NCBI GenBank assembly: GCA_030040965.1
Contig: JASHOT010000266.1
Location: 1 to 40,736, forward strand
Reading direction: 5' to 3'
DNA length: 40,736 bases
Origin: Candidatus Sulfotelmatobacter sp.
GTDB taxonomy: Bacteria; Acidobacteriota; Terriglobia; Terriglobales; Acidobacteriaceae
In this document: positions 30,613 through 38,656 of the stretch, piece by piece
How the letters are laid out: each line of letters starts with the position of its first letter
How positions within the stretch are numbered: position 1 is the first letter of the stretch
The notes under the pieces: model-generated
The model's database searches: none
Seen by the model: only the letters and a program-made list of their open reading frames with translations
Told to the model about the DNA's origin: nothing
Translations under genes and position numbers: made by a program

Positions 30613-33234
30613 CTAATGCATTAAAGCCTGGTAGCGTGGATTATCGTGCAGATTGTCGAGCCCCGGAGCTTTACTGACGACCGATTTCGAATATCCCGCG
30701 GCCAGAGCTTTACTCAACCACTCTAACGCTGTCCCCGTTTCGCGCAACTGGTTGTACACCAGCGCTGCCTGAAAAAGCAACTCTTTGTCTTTCTGCTTAC
30801 CAGCCAAGGACCGGTCAAGATAGTCCAGTGCATGGCGCCGGTCTCCCAGCATAGCCCAGTAATCCGATAAGTCACTTAGTACGTCGGTATCACGCGGATT
30901 GACCTTCAACCGGTCGTCAGCCATGGAAATTGCTTTCTTGTAGGCATCCGCGGCTTTGTCATGATGGCCGCCGTAGTAATACTCATCCCCCAAGTTCCCC
31001 CAAGCCTGATAGTCCGTCGCGTCGATTTTCAAGGCTTTCTCAGTATTGCTTGCAGCCTGATCGAACCTGCGCAGGCGAAAGTAGGCCACTCCAAGGTTGA
31101 CATAAGCCATGTAGGATGGCCGGATGGCGATCGATCCCTCCGATGCCCGGGTCGCCTCGACGTCGTTGCCCTCATAAAGGAGGGCGGCGCCGAGATTGCC
31201 TAAGTCGCGGTAGTCATCCGGCCGAAGCGAAGCGGCTTTTTCGAACATCGCCTGCGCCTTTATGTAGTCGGCCTGGTTGATATAAAAAACTCCGAGTGCA
31301 CTATATCCGCGCGCATAGTCCGGCCGTACGCTGATGGATCGCTTGTAAGTCTCCTCAGCCTTATCAAGCTGGTTCAAGTTCTGGTAGGCAATGGCCAGAC
31401 GATAGTAGTCAAGATCGTTGACCGGATCCAGTTGCACCGCCTGCTGAAACTGTTCCACGGCCTTTTCGAATTGTCCGGTTCCGTTTTCGATCGTCCCCAT
31501 GCAGGCGTGGCCTTCAGCTCCGGCATTGCCGAGCTCGATGGCTTTGGAGCAAGCCTGCTGCGCCTGATCGATCCAGCGCTTTTGCTTCGTGAGATCGTAG
31601 AAATGCCAATAGGTTTCTCCCAGTCCGGCTTCGGCCGGACCGTAGTTGGGGTCGAGTTTGAGCGCCTGCTTGAAGACTGTCTCGGCGCTGGTCAGCGCTT
31701 CTGGAGTCGCCGTCTGTCGAATATAGCCTTGACCTTCCAAGAAGTACTGATAGGCTTCAGGGATGATTGTGCCGTGTGCGCCCAAGGCCTGCTGCTCTTC
31801 CTTGCGCAACGAAACATGCAGAGCGCTGGCGACTCCGCTGGTCAGCTTGTCCTCGATGGTGAACAGATCGGAAACTGGCGCCGTGATTGAATCCGCAGCC
31901 AAGTCTTCGTCAGTCTTGGCGTCGATCACGTTGTAGGTGGCTCGCACCAGATTGCCATCCTGCTTGAGCGAAACGGCGAGCCCGAGATTGGCACCGAATT
32001 CCTTCTGCGCGTCAGCTACGGTCGAAACTTTCTTGTCTTCGAGCGTGCGCGCCGGAATAATCTCGAGATCGTGATTCGCGCTCAACTGGGAAAGCTTCGC
32101 CGCCACGTCCTCCAGTAATCCTTTCCCGAAGGCGGTCAGCTTGGGATCCTCGGATGTCGCCATGGGCAGCACTGCAATGCTCTTGTGCTCAGGGACGGTC
32201 AAACCCTGTGGGGCTGCTGTCCCCATGCCGGCGGCAGCCAGTCTGCGCAGCGCACGTGGCCCCCATATCGCGGCTGCCACAATCAGCAGAAGCGTCGCGG
32301 CTCCTGCAGCCAGCTGCATCTTCCGCCGTCGTGTCCACCTCGCGGCCGTCTGCGTCGACTTCAGCTTCTTGCCGGATTCGAAATCCTTCTTCAGCTCCAG
32401 CAGGTCGCGATGCAGCTCGGCCGCAGTCTGATAGCGCAAATCGCGATTCTTCACCAGGCACTTGTCGATGATCTCCTGCAGCCGCTGCGGCAGGCCCGGC
32501 ATCGATTCTTTCAGCGACATGGGCGCCTGGCCGAGAATGGCGTGCACCGTCACCGCCCACGTCGGCCCGGAAAACGCCTGCCGTCCTGTCGCCATTTCGT
32601 AGAGCAGCACGCCAAAGGAAAAAAGATCGGTGCGCGCGTCCAGCGCCTCGCCCCGTGCCTGCTCCGGCGACATGTAGGCCACCGTCCCGATCGCCGCACC
32701 TGTGTGAGTGAGCGGACCGGTTGACGACAGTGTCATCGCATCCGAAGAGCTGCCCAGGTCAGGTCCCGTCAGCTTGGCCAGCCCGAAGTCGAGAATCTTC
32801 GCCTGTCCGCGCTCGGTGATGAAAATATTCGCCGGCTTGATGTCGCGATGCATGATGCCTTTGGAATGCGCGGCCTGCAGCGCGTCCGTGATCTGCAGCG
32901 CCCACTCCAGCAGCGTGCCCAGCGGAACCGGCTTGTCGCCAATGCGCTCCCGCAGGGTCTCGCCTTCGAGCAGTTGCATCGCGATGAAGGGCTGCCCGTT
33001 ATCCTCGTCGATCTCGTAAATCGTGCAGATGTTGGGGTGGTCGAGCGCTGAGGCCGTCCGCGCCTCGCGTTTGAAACGTTCCAGCGCGCGGGGATCGCGC
33101 GTGGCGCTATCGGGAAGGAATTTGAGGGCAACCTTGCGGCCCAGCCGGACGTCTTCGGCCTTGTACACCACGCCCATGCCGCCCGCGCCAAGCTTTTCCT
33201 GAAGGCGATAGTGCGAGACGATCTGATCATTCAT
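30613..33234 (-). CDS. receptor-type serine/threonine protein kinase with TolB-like domain and TPRs
   Basis: An 873-residue membrane protein. The kinase domain is at 9-280: glycine loop LGAGGMGVV, K38 in VALKFL, E57, catalytic HRDIKPAN with D131, DFG at 149-151, and SPE at 189-191 in place of APE. All catalytic residues are present, so it should be active. A single membrane helix follows at about 306-324 (KMQLAAGAATLLLIVAAAIWG). A TolB/FlgO-like domain at about 350-450 starts KSIAVLPMATSEDPKLTAFGKGLLEDVAAKL. At least seven TPR units fill about 490-870, with repeats such as YKRSISVRPDYARGYSALGVFYINQADY. The TPR part is likely outside the cytoplasm and senses a protein or peptide. The gene leads a unit with the 115-aa protein. 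Confidence 0.95.
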   Translation of the reverse strand: MNDQIVSHYRLQEKLGAGGMGVVYKAEDVRLGRKVALKFLPDSATRDPRALERFKREARTASALDHPNICTIYEIDEDNGQPFIAMQLLEGETLRERIGDKPVPLGTLLEWALQITDALQAAHSKGIMHRDIKPANIFITERGQAKILDFGLAKLTGPDLGSSSDAMTLSSTGPLTHTGAAIGTVAYMSPEQARGEALDARTDLFSFGVLLYEMATGRQAFSGPTWAVTVHAILGQAPMSLKESMPGLPQRLQEIIDKCLVKNRDLRYQTAAELHRDLLELKKDFESGKKLKSTQTAARWTRRRKMQLAAGAATLLLIVAAAIWGPRALRRLAAAGMGTAAPQGLTVPEHKSIAVLPMATSEDPKLTAFGKGLLEDVAAKLSQLSANHDLEIIPARTLEDKKVSTVADAQKEFGANLGLAVSLKQDGNLVRATYNVIDAKTDEDLAADSITAPVSDLFTIEDKLTSGVASALHVSLRKEEQQALGAHGTIIPEAYQYFLEGQGYIRQTATPEALTSAETVFKQALKLDPNYGPAEAGLGETYWHFYDLTKQKRWIDQAQQACSKAIELGNAGAEGHACMGTIENGTGQFEKAVEQFQQAVQLDPVNDLDYYRLAIAYQNLNQLDKAEETYKRSISVRPDYARGYSALGVFYINQADYIKAQAMFEKAASLRPDDYRDLGNLGAALLYEGNDVEATRASEGSIAIRPSYMAYVNLGVAYFRLRRFDQAASNTEKALKIDATDYQAWGNLGDEYYYGGHHDKAADAYKKAISMADDRLKVNPRDTDVLSDLSDYWAMLGDRRHALDYLDRSLAGKQKDKELLFQAALVYNQLRETGTALEWLSKALAAGYSKSVVSKAPGLDNLHDNPRYQALMH

Positions 33235-33258
33235 TGGCGCGCAACTCCGGCGGGGCCC

Positions 33259-33371
33259 GATAGCCGGAATGGTAATGAACTTGAGAGAGCGGGCGCAATA
33301 GCCCGAATGGTGAATCCCGAGAGAGAAATGCCAACTCGGGATTAGGCGACTCTGACAGCGAAACTCAGAGT
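33259..33371. repeat. repeat-rich leader upstream of the kinase gene
   Basis: The 187-bp spacer before the kinase holds two imperfect direct repeats about 38 bp apart: ATAGCCGGAATGGT at 33260 and ATAGCCCGAATGGT at 33298, each followed by a related GAGAGAG stretch. AATCCCGAG (33313-33321) pairs perfectly with CTCGGGATT (33335-33343), and ACTCTGA (33349-33355) with TCAGAGT (33365-33371). The region would be the 5' leader of the kinase mRNA, or the end of the receiver gene's upstream partner; the hairpins may regulate the kinase. Confidence 0.55.
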
Positions 33372-33421
33372 GACGTCAGAACGAAAGGCTGGACGCGGGA
33401 GAAACTTAGCCCAAGCGCGGA

Positions 33422-35551
33422 TTATTTTTTCTTGCCAAGTTTCCGCGAAATCTCTTCGACTATTTTGGGCCGCATGTCGGCGAGAACGCTGTCCACAATG
33501 TTCGCGATCTCAGGATCCGATTCATCGCCGGATTTCACGTCTTCCGGTTTGTGTTCGGCGCCTGCCGCCACGGCCATTGCGGCCGAGTCTTCGCCAGTTT
33601 CCTTCGAAGCTTGCCCTGGTTTCGAGTCCCCGGATTCACGGATACGCCGCCAACTGGCCCACGCGGCCGCAGTAGTCGCTGCGATCTCAGATTCCTTTTT
33701 CCCCATTTCTACTGAACCTCCGTGAACGGGCTCGGTCGCGGCCACAGCTTCTGAAGCTTCGGGTTGCGTGGCTGTGGCCGAATTCTCCGCGGCGGTAGCT
33801 TCGTGAGTCGCTTCCGGCTCTGCAACTTTGGAATCTTCCGCCGATGGCTGGGCGATCGCGGCCACCGCCTCGGTTTCGCGGAAAGTTTGCTTTTCGGGCT
33901 CAGACTCCTGCGGCGCTGTCGATTCAGCGATCTCCGCCTTTACCACACCGAATTCAACTGTTGGGGATTCTGCCTCCTGCGATGGGATCGCCGATTCCAT
34001 CTTTTGCTCTTGAACAACCGCTGGAGATTCAGCCACTATCGGCTCAAGCGATGCCGATTTCGTCTCGGGCTCGCTCTTTGTCTCCAGTTCGTTCTTGGTT
34101 TCAAGCTGTTTGATCGCTGCGTCGATGGCCTCAGTCGCGGCGCTGGCCACTGCCTGCAAGGTCTGCGCAACGTCTGCTGCTGCCGATATGTCTTCGACGG
34201 GCTTGACTGGCACTGGTGAAACGGCCGGCTCTAAAAGCGAAGTTTCTGGAGCTTTTAATTGTTCGGCGCCAGCGCTCGTAGGCGAATCCAACACGGCCAC
34301 GCTCGACTTGCTGGAAGATCCTTCGGCTGCTGCGAATGCGGCATGCGCCTTCTGCATTTCCGTTTCGAGAGATACCGCGGACTCTTCGGGCGCCAGCGCA
34401 ACCGTCACTGCCATCCAGCGAGGTGCCGCCGTGCTCACCGCTCCGGACGCGACCGCCATAGTCACCGGCTCTTCCGCCGGCTGCTCGGGAGTCGCGTACG
34501 GACCAGTTCCATTTCCAGAATTGGTCTGCGGCACGATTGCCGCAGCCGCGATGGCTTCGTCTGCGCCACTGGCCGCGTCTTTCTGTGGTGTTTCTTTTGC
34601 AGTCGCTTCTTCTGTCGCGGCTTTCGTGGCCTCGATTTTTTCAGCCGACTTTTCTTCCGCCTTCGGTTCTGCCGGCGTGATTGCAGCAACCGCCATCTCC
34701 TGCGGCTCCGGTGTCGAGGCTTCGAGCTTCGCGACCGCCACGGGCTCGGCTTTCGGCTCTTGAGCCGTCTGCGCCGCTTCTGCCGTCTCGGTCTCCTGGC
34801 TGGCAGCAAAGCTGTTCTGCACCTGTGCCGCGGCCGCGGCCAGCGCTGCGATCTCTTCCGGAGTAACGTCCTTGGGCAGGCCCGCCGGCGTTAATGCGCC
34901 CAGATCGACACGGGACTCTTCCTTCTTCGTCTCCGGTTTCGTCTCCGCGGGCCGCGAATGATCGACCGTCGTCCGCAGGTCTTTGTTCACCGCGTTATAG
35001 ATCGCGGGACCGTCACCGTCTTCTTTTTCGGCCGCCTTCTTCCCTTTCTTCGCCGGAAAGTTGATTCGGCTCTTCCAGCCCGAATCTTCCTCGCCCGCCA
35101 TGCTTTTGTCGTATCGTCCTTCTTCAATGGCGGCGATGCTGCGGGCGAAGCGCCCGGGCTTGGATCCTTCCGCGCGGGGCACGATCTTGTCTTCCAGTTT
35201 GGTCAAGGCGCTCAGCAGTTCGCTGGCTTCGAAGGGTTTTACGATGTAGGCATCGGCGCGCGCCCGTTTGGCTTCTTCCGGCTTGAAAGGCTCAAGCTTG
35301 CCCACGGTCAAAAGCACTGGAATGCGGCCGGTTTCCTGAGTCTCTTTCAGCCGTTGACACACCTCAAGCCCGCTGTAGCCGGGCATGTAGACGTCGAGCA
35401 CAATCAGGTCCGGCTTTAGTTCGGCAATGCGCTTCAGCGCCGCCGAGCCATTATTGACGGTGATGACCTCATACCCCGCGTCGGCAAGAATTTTCCGCCC
35501 CATATTCTGGGCAGTGACGCTGTCATCGGCGAGCAGTATCTTCCTGGCCAA
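33422..35551 (-). CDS. receiver-domain protein with very long disordered tail
   Basis: A 709-residue protein. Residues 1-118 form a standard receiver: acidic pair D9-D10 in LLADDS, phosphoacceptor D53 in LIVLDVYMPGYSG, T82, and K105 in YIVKPFEAS. Residues about 120-165 are charged and partly conserved-looking (GRFARSIAAIEEGRYDKSM). From about 165 to 625 the chain is low complexity, rich in Ala, Glu, Pro, Thr, Val and Ser, with no hydrophobic core; it should be disordered. Two islands break it near the end: AAAWASWRRIRES at 628-640, and a C-terminal amphipathic helix at about 680-709 (IANIVDSVLADMRPKIVEEISRKLGKKK). AGAGGA precedes the ATG. It resembles signalling hubs where the tail tethers partners. 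It lies directly upstream of the kinase gene. Confidence 0.92.
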   Translation of the reverse strand: MARKILLADDSVTAQNMGRKILADAGYEVITVNNGSAALKRIAELKPDLIVLDVYMPGYSGLEVCQRLKETQETGRIPVLLTVGKLEPFKPEEAKRARADAYIVKPFEASELLSALTKLEDKIVPRAEGSKPGRFARSIAAIEEGRYDKSMAGEEDSGWKSRINFPAKKGKKAAEKEDGDGPAIYNAVNKDLRTTVDHSRPAETKPETKKEESRVDLGALTPAGLPKDVTPEEIAALAAAAAQVQNSFAASQETETAEAAQTAQEPKAEPVAVAKLEASTPEPQEMAVAAITPAEPKAEEKSAEKIEATKAATEEATAKETPQKDAASGADEAIAAAAIVPQTNSGNGTGPYATPEQPAEEPVTMAVASGAVSTAAPRWMAVTVALAPEESAVSLETEMQKAHAAFAAAEGSSSKSSVAVLDSPTSAGAEQLKAPETSLLEPAVSPVPVKPVEDISAAADVAQTLQAVASAATEAIDAAIKQLETKNELETKSEPETKSASLEPIVAESPAVVQEQKMESAIPSQEAESPTVEFGVVKAEIAESTAPQESEPEKQTFRETEAVAAIAQPSAEDSKVAEPEATHEATAAENSATATQPEASEAVAATEPVHGGSVEMGKKESEIAATTAAAWASWRRIRESGDSKPGQASKETGEDSAAMAVAAGAEHKPEDVKSGDESDPEIANIVDSVLADMRPKIVEEISRKLGKKK

Positions 35552-35622
35552 AGGTTCCTCTAGAGGGGAGATATCGCGAAGGTAACCTGCCCATCAACGT
35601 AAGTCAATGATCCCGAAGGGAA

Positions 35623-35634
35623 GTAACCGGTTAC
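35623..35634. promoter_or_regulatory. perfect 12-bp palindrome GTAACCGGTTAC in divergent spacer
   Basis: GTAACCGGTTAC is its own reverse complement. It lies in the 260-bp spacer between the receiver gene (leftward) and the secreted-protein gene (rightward). A related GGTAACC is at 35581-35587. The pair is a candidate operator for one or both genes; the binding protein is unknown. Confidence 0.4.
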
Positions 35635-35811
35635 CAGTGGACAAGACCTACCGGCGTAGCACTCTCGCTTTAGCCGCGCCTTTAGCTCGGGAAAAGCTGC
35701 TCGTGCCTGGAAATCCTGTCGGTTAAAAAAAACGAAGAATTGGGCAACCTTTCTCCCCAAATCCCGTCCAACCGCTATAGAATTCCACAGGTTCCGTTCG
35801 GGAGGTCCGCC

Positions 35812-37020
35812 TTGACTCACGTGACCGCTCGCTCCGCCGTTCTGATTCTCTCCCTCGCCTGCTTTTCCTTCACAGGTTCGTCGATTTCGCGCTCGAATCC
35901 ATTGGCTTCGGGTGACGTAGCAAATTCCTCGCTCACCGTTCATGAATGGGGCACGTTCACGTCGGTCGCCGACCGCACCGGCCAGGCCGTGAAGTGGAGA
36001 GCATTGGAAGGCTCCGACCTGCCCGAGTTCGTGGTGCGCTTTCACGGCGCAAACTTCAAGACGGGACTACGCGGCACCATTCGCATGGAAACTCCCGTCC
36101 TCTACTTCTATTCGCCGACTGAAACCAGCGTGTCAGTCAGAGTGAATTTTTCCCGCGGAGTCATCAGCGAATGGTATCCGGCGGCCAGCCACATCGCCCC
36201 CGATCCTGAAAGATTTCTCGATCCGAACACGCTTTTCACTCACAACCGCGATGGCAGCATCGCGTGGAACTCTGTCACCGTCGAGCCCGGACTTGCGCCC
36301 AACTTTCCCCACGACAGCCACGGATCCCACTACTACACGGCACGCGAAACTTCCGCTGATCCCCTCGTGGTGAACACTCCCTCCGGCGTCCAGCAGGAAA
36401 AATTTCTCTTCTATCGCGGCGTCTCCATCTTTCCCATCCCGATTGCGGCCGAGTCGCTCGATGGCGGCTCGATTCGCGTTTCCAATCTGGTGGAAGATGA
36501 GATTCCCGGAGTCATCCTTTTCGAGCGCCGTGGAGAAAAAATCGGTTACCGCGTCGCAGGCGCAGTATCGAAGGAAACCGAGATTGAGCCTCCCGAGCTC
36601 ACGTCGAATCTCGATTCTCTCGGCCGCGATCTGGAGAGCATGTTGATCGCGCAAGGCCTCTATGCTGACGAAGCCCGCGCCATGGTCGCGACCTGGCGCG
36701 ACTCCTGGTCCGAGGAAGGCACCCGCATCATCTACATCGTGCCGCGCAGCTTCGTCGACTCCGTTCTGACGCTCTCCATCAATCCGGCGCCAGCTGAAAC
36801 CACGCGCGTTTTCGTGGGACGGCTGGAGCTGATCACGCCCGCCACCGAACAAGCCGTCGAAACCGCCCTCGCCGCGCATGATATGAAGACGATTGAACGA
36901 TACGGGCGATTTCTGGATCCGATTATGAATCGGCTGAAGGCGGAGAATCCCGGGCTGGCAAAGGAGTTGGAGAAAGAGTTATCGGATACGTACGCCGTAC
37001 AGTCGGCGGGAAAGCAGTGA
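35812..37020 (+). CDS. secreted protein of unknown function with EWGTF motif
   Basis: A 402-residue exported protein. The start is read as the TTG at 35812 because GGAGGT stands 5 bases before it and it opens a signal peptide (THVTARSAVLILSLACFSFTGSSISRS); a GTG at 35821 is the alternative. The mature protein begins with SLTVHEWGTFTSVADRTGQAVKW, then FETPVLYFYS-like beta strands (RMETPVLYFYSPTETSVSVRVNFSRGVISEWYP). A later part has LLFYRG-type sequence (EKFLFYRGVSIFPIP) and a helical C-terminus (LDSLGRDLESMLIAQGLYADEARAMVATWRDSW). I know the V-H-E-W-G-T-F start from unassigned secreted proteins of soil bacteria, but no function. No catalytic motif is evident. Confidence 0.82.
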   Translation: MTHVTARSAVLILSLACFSFTGSSISRSNPLASGDVANSSLTVHEWGTFTSVADRTGQAVKWRALEGSDLPEFVVRFHGANFKTGLRGTIRMETPVLYFYSPTETSVSVRVNFSRGVISEWYPAASHIAPDPERFLDPNTLFTHNRDGSIAWNSVTVEPGLAPNFPHDSHGSHYYTARETSADPLVVNTPSGVQQEKFLFYRGVSIFPIPIAAESLDGGSIRVSNLVEDEIPGVILFERRGEKIGYRVAGAVSKETEIEPPELTSNLDSLGRDLESMLIAQGLYADEARAMVATWRDSWSEEGTRIIYIVPRSFVDSVLTLSINPAPAETTRVFVGRLELITPATEQAVETALAAHDMKTIERYGRFLDPIMNRLKAENPGLAKELEKELSDTYAVQSAGKQ

Positions 37021-37087
37021 GCGGCCTTGACGAGGCCAACAGATGATCGGGGCAACCACGAACTGCTGATAGCTGACAGCTGTCTTC

Positions 37088-38554
37088 CTAGAACGGAATG
37101 ATCTTCTTCAGCCCCTTCTTTTTCTTCTTCTTGCTGCTGGAAATGTCCTTATCGCTGGCCAGAGTAGAACTATCGTCTGAGGCTGAGGCCTGCGCCGTAT
37201 GGATTTCGTTTTCTTGCGCCGGCGGAGGCAACGTCGGATCAACGCCGCTATTGGTTGGCTTGAGTTCGTTGGCGTCCGGAGCCGCATTCGGCGTCAGTTC
37301 GTTCGAATCCGCCTGGTTCGTCGCAGTGCCGCTCGTGTTAGTCGCGGTGCGCCCGAACGGCGAGGCGCCCATGGGCAATTGCGAGGACGACGTCCCAGTG
37401 TCGGTCGTGGTTGTGGCCGCTGGAGGTTGCTCCGGCTTCACGACCGTGATTCCCACCTCGCCTTTCGATCCTATATTCGCGCTGCCCAGCGCCTCGGAAC
37501 GAATAATGTCGGTGGGAGCGACCGGGTCTGTATCGACCAAGGACGGTTCGCCCACCTTCGAAGCCTGCGAAACGTCCGGGCCCCGCTTCACCACCGATAA
37601 CAGCCGCTGGCCCATGGTGGCGTCGCGGCGGCTGGCGACTTCGGCCTTATTCTCCGCGACTGCAGCCTTGGTCGGCCGCGGTACCGGCTGCTTCAGCGCC
37701 TCCAGCCGTCTCTTGGCGTCGTCGGAGCGATCCATGATCGGATAGCGCGTCAGAATTTCGTCGTAGGCCTTCGATGCCCGTCCCGTCAGATCGGCAATGA
37801 CTCGAGCCTTGTCCTGTTCTCTGGCGCAGCCGCGCGGTACTCCGGGAGCAGTACAGGTAGGCGCGTTGCGCACCCGGGCGATCTGGCCTTCATAGCCCTG
37901 ACCGAGCATGTAGAGCGCCTCGTCGGCACGGCTGTAGAGCGGGTATCGATCAATCAGCGATTGCAGCCGCGCTTCCGACGCCTGGTAGGACTCGCGCAAA
38001 TAATAGAATCGGCCGATTTCAAATTCGCGCTCGGCCAACACTTCCTGCACCTCCAGCAATCGCTGTTTCGCCTCCGGCACCAGCTTGCTGTCCGGATAAG
38101 TCAAAATCATCTTCCGATATTCGTCTTCGGCGCGCTTGGCATGGGTGAAGTCGCGGTCGGCCTTTTCCATCTGCTGATAGTGAATGTTGGCAATCTTCAG
38201 CTGTGCTTCGGCCGCTTCCGGCATATTCGGGAAGAACGTTTCGAAGTCGTCGTATTCCTGTTCCGCCTGCGCCAGCGCCGCCGTTCCCCCTTCCGCGTAC
38301 CACGAGTCGCCTACGGCCAGCTTGGCGCGCGCCACGAACTCTGAATCCGGATAGGTATTGATCAGGGTCTGCAGCGTCAGCCGCGCCACGTCGAAGCGAT
38401 TGTGATGCATCGCGTCCATGGCTTTGTCGAACAGGACTTTGTCTGGCTGCTTCGATCCCACATTGGCCAGCGGATTGACGGACTTTTTATTGGTGCAGCC
38501 CGCCGCAAACAGCAGCACAGTTCCCAGCCCTGCAATCAAAATTCGACGTGACAT
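37088..38554 (-). CDS. bamD: outer membrane protein assembly factor BamD with long C-terminal extension
   Basis: A 488-residue lipoprotein of the BAM complex. The signal GTVLLFAAGC places the lipidated cysteine at residue 20. Residues about 35-290 form the TPR-like repeats of BamD: DKAMDAMHHNRFDVARLTLQTLINTYPDSEFVARAKLAVGDSWY, FFPNMPEAAEAQLKIANIHYQQMEKADRD and the FEIGRFYYLRESYQASEARLQSLIDRYP motif. An extra pair of cysteines lies in NAPTCTAPGVPRGCAREQ. Usual BamD is about 245-300 residues; here about 200 more follow, rich in Thr, Asn, Pro, Ala and Ser, and ending SSSKKKKKKGLKKIIPF. It helps BamA insert outer membrane proteins. CTGAGG stands before the ATG. A lone gene, 100 bp after rpe. Confidence 0.93.
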   Translation of the reverse strand: MSRRILIAGLGTVLLFAAGCTNKKSVNPLANVGSKQPDKVLFDKAMDAMHHNRFDVARLTLQTLINTYPDSEFVARAKLAVGDSWYAEGGTAALAQAEQEYDDFETFFPNMPEAAEAQLKIANIHYQQMEKADRDFTHAKRAEDEYRKMILTYPDSKLVPEAKQRLLEVQEVLAEREFEIGRFYYLRESYQASEARLQSLIDRYPLYSRADEALYMLGQGYEGQIARVRNAPTCTAPGVPRGCAREQDKARVIADLTGRASKAYDEILTRYPIMDRSDDAKRRLEALKQPVPRPTKAAVAENKAEVASRRDATMGQRLLSVVKRGPDVSQASKVGEPSLVDTDPVAPTDIIRSEALGSANIGSKGEVGITVVKPEQPPAATTTTDTGTSSSQLPMGASPFGRTATNTSGTATNQADSNELTPNAAPDANELKPTNSGVDPTLPPPAQENEIHTAQASASDDSSTLASDKDISSSKKKKKKGLKKIIPF

Positions 38555-38570
38555 AAAACCTCAGGAGAAT

Positions 38571-38653
38571 TGTCGATTTGCGATTTCCGATTGTCGGTTG
38601 AGGGCGCAGGTCGAACTGCAAATCCTGAATCGAAAATCGGCAATTGAAAATCC
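38571..38653. repeat. mosaic inverted repeat between rpe and bamD
   Basis: On the left are tandem variants of CGATTT (GTCGATTTGCGATTTCCGATTGTCGG begins at 38572, in units of about seven bases). On the right the mirror-image words AAATCCTGAATCGAAAATCGG run from 38620 on, followed by CAATTGAAAATCC. The arms are imperfect reverse complements. The element fills most of the spacer between the two leftward genes and includes no gene. Confidence 0.55.
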
Positions 38654-38656
38654 AGT

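Noticed and set aside
33764-34894. Arg/Cys/Phe-rich plus-strand frames opposite the disordered tail of the receiver protein
   Set aside because: They are mirror images of Ala/Glu/Ser-rich codons and have compositions unlike real proteins of this window.
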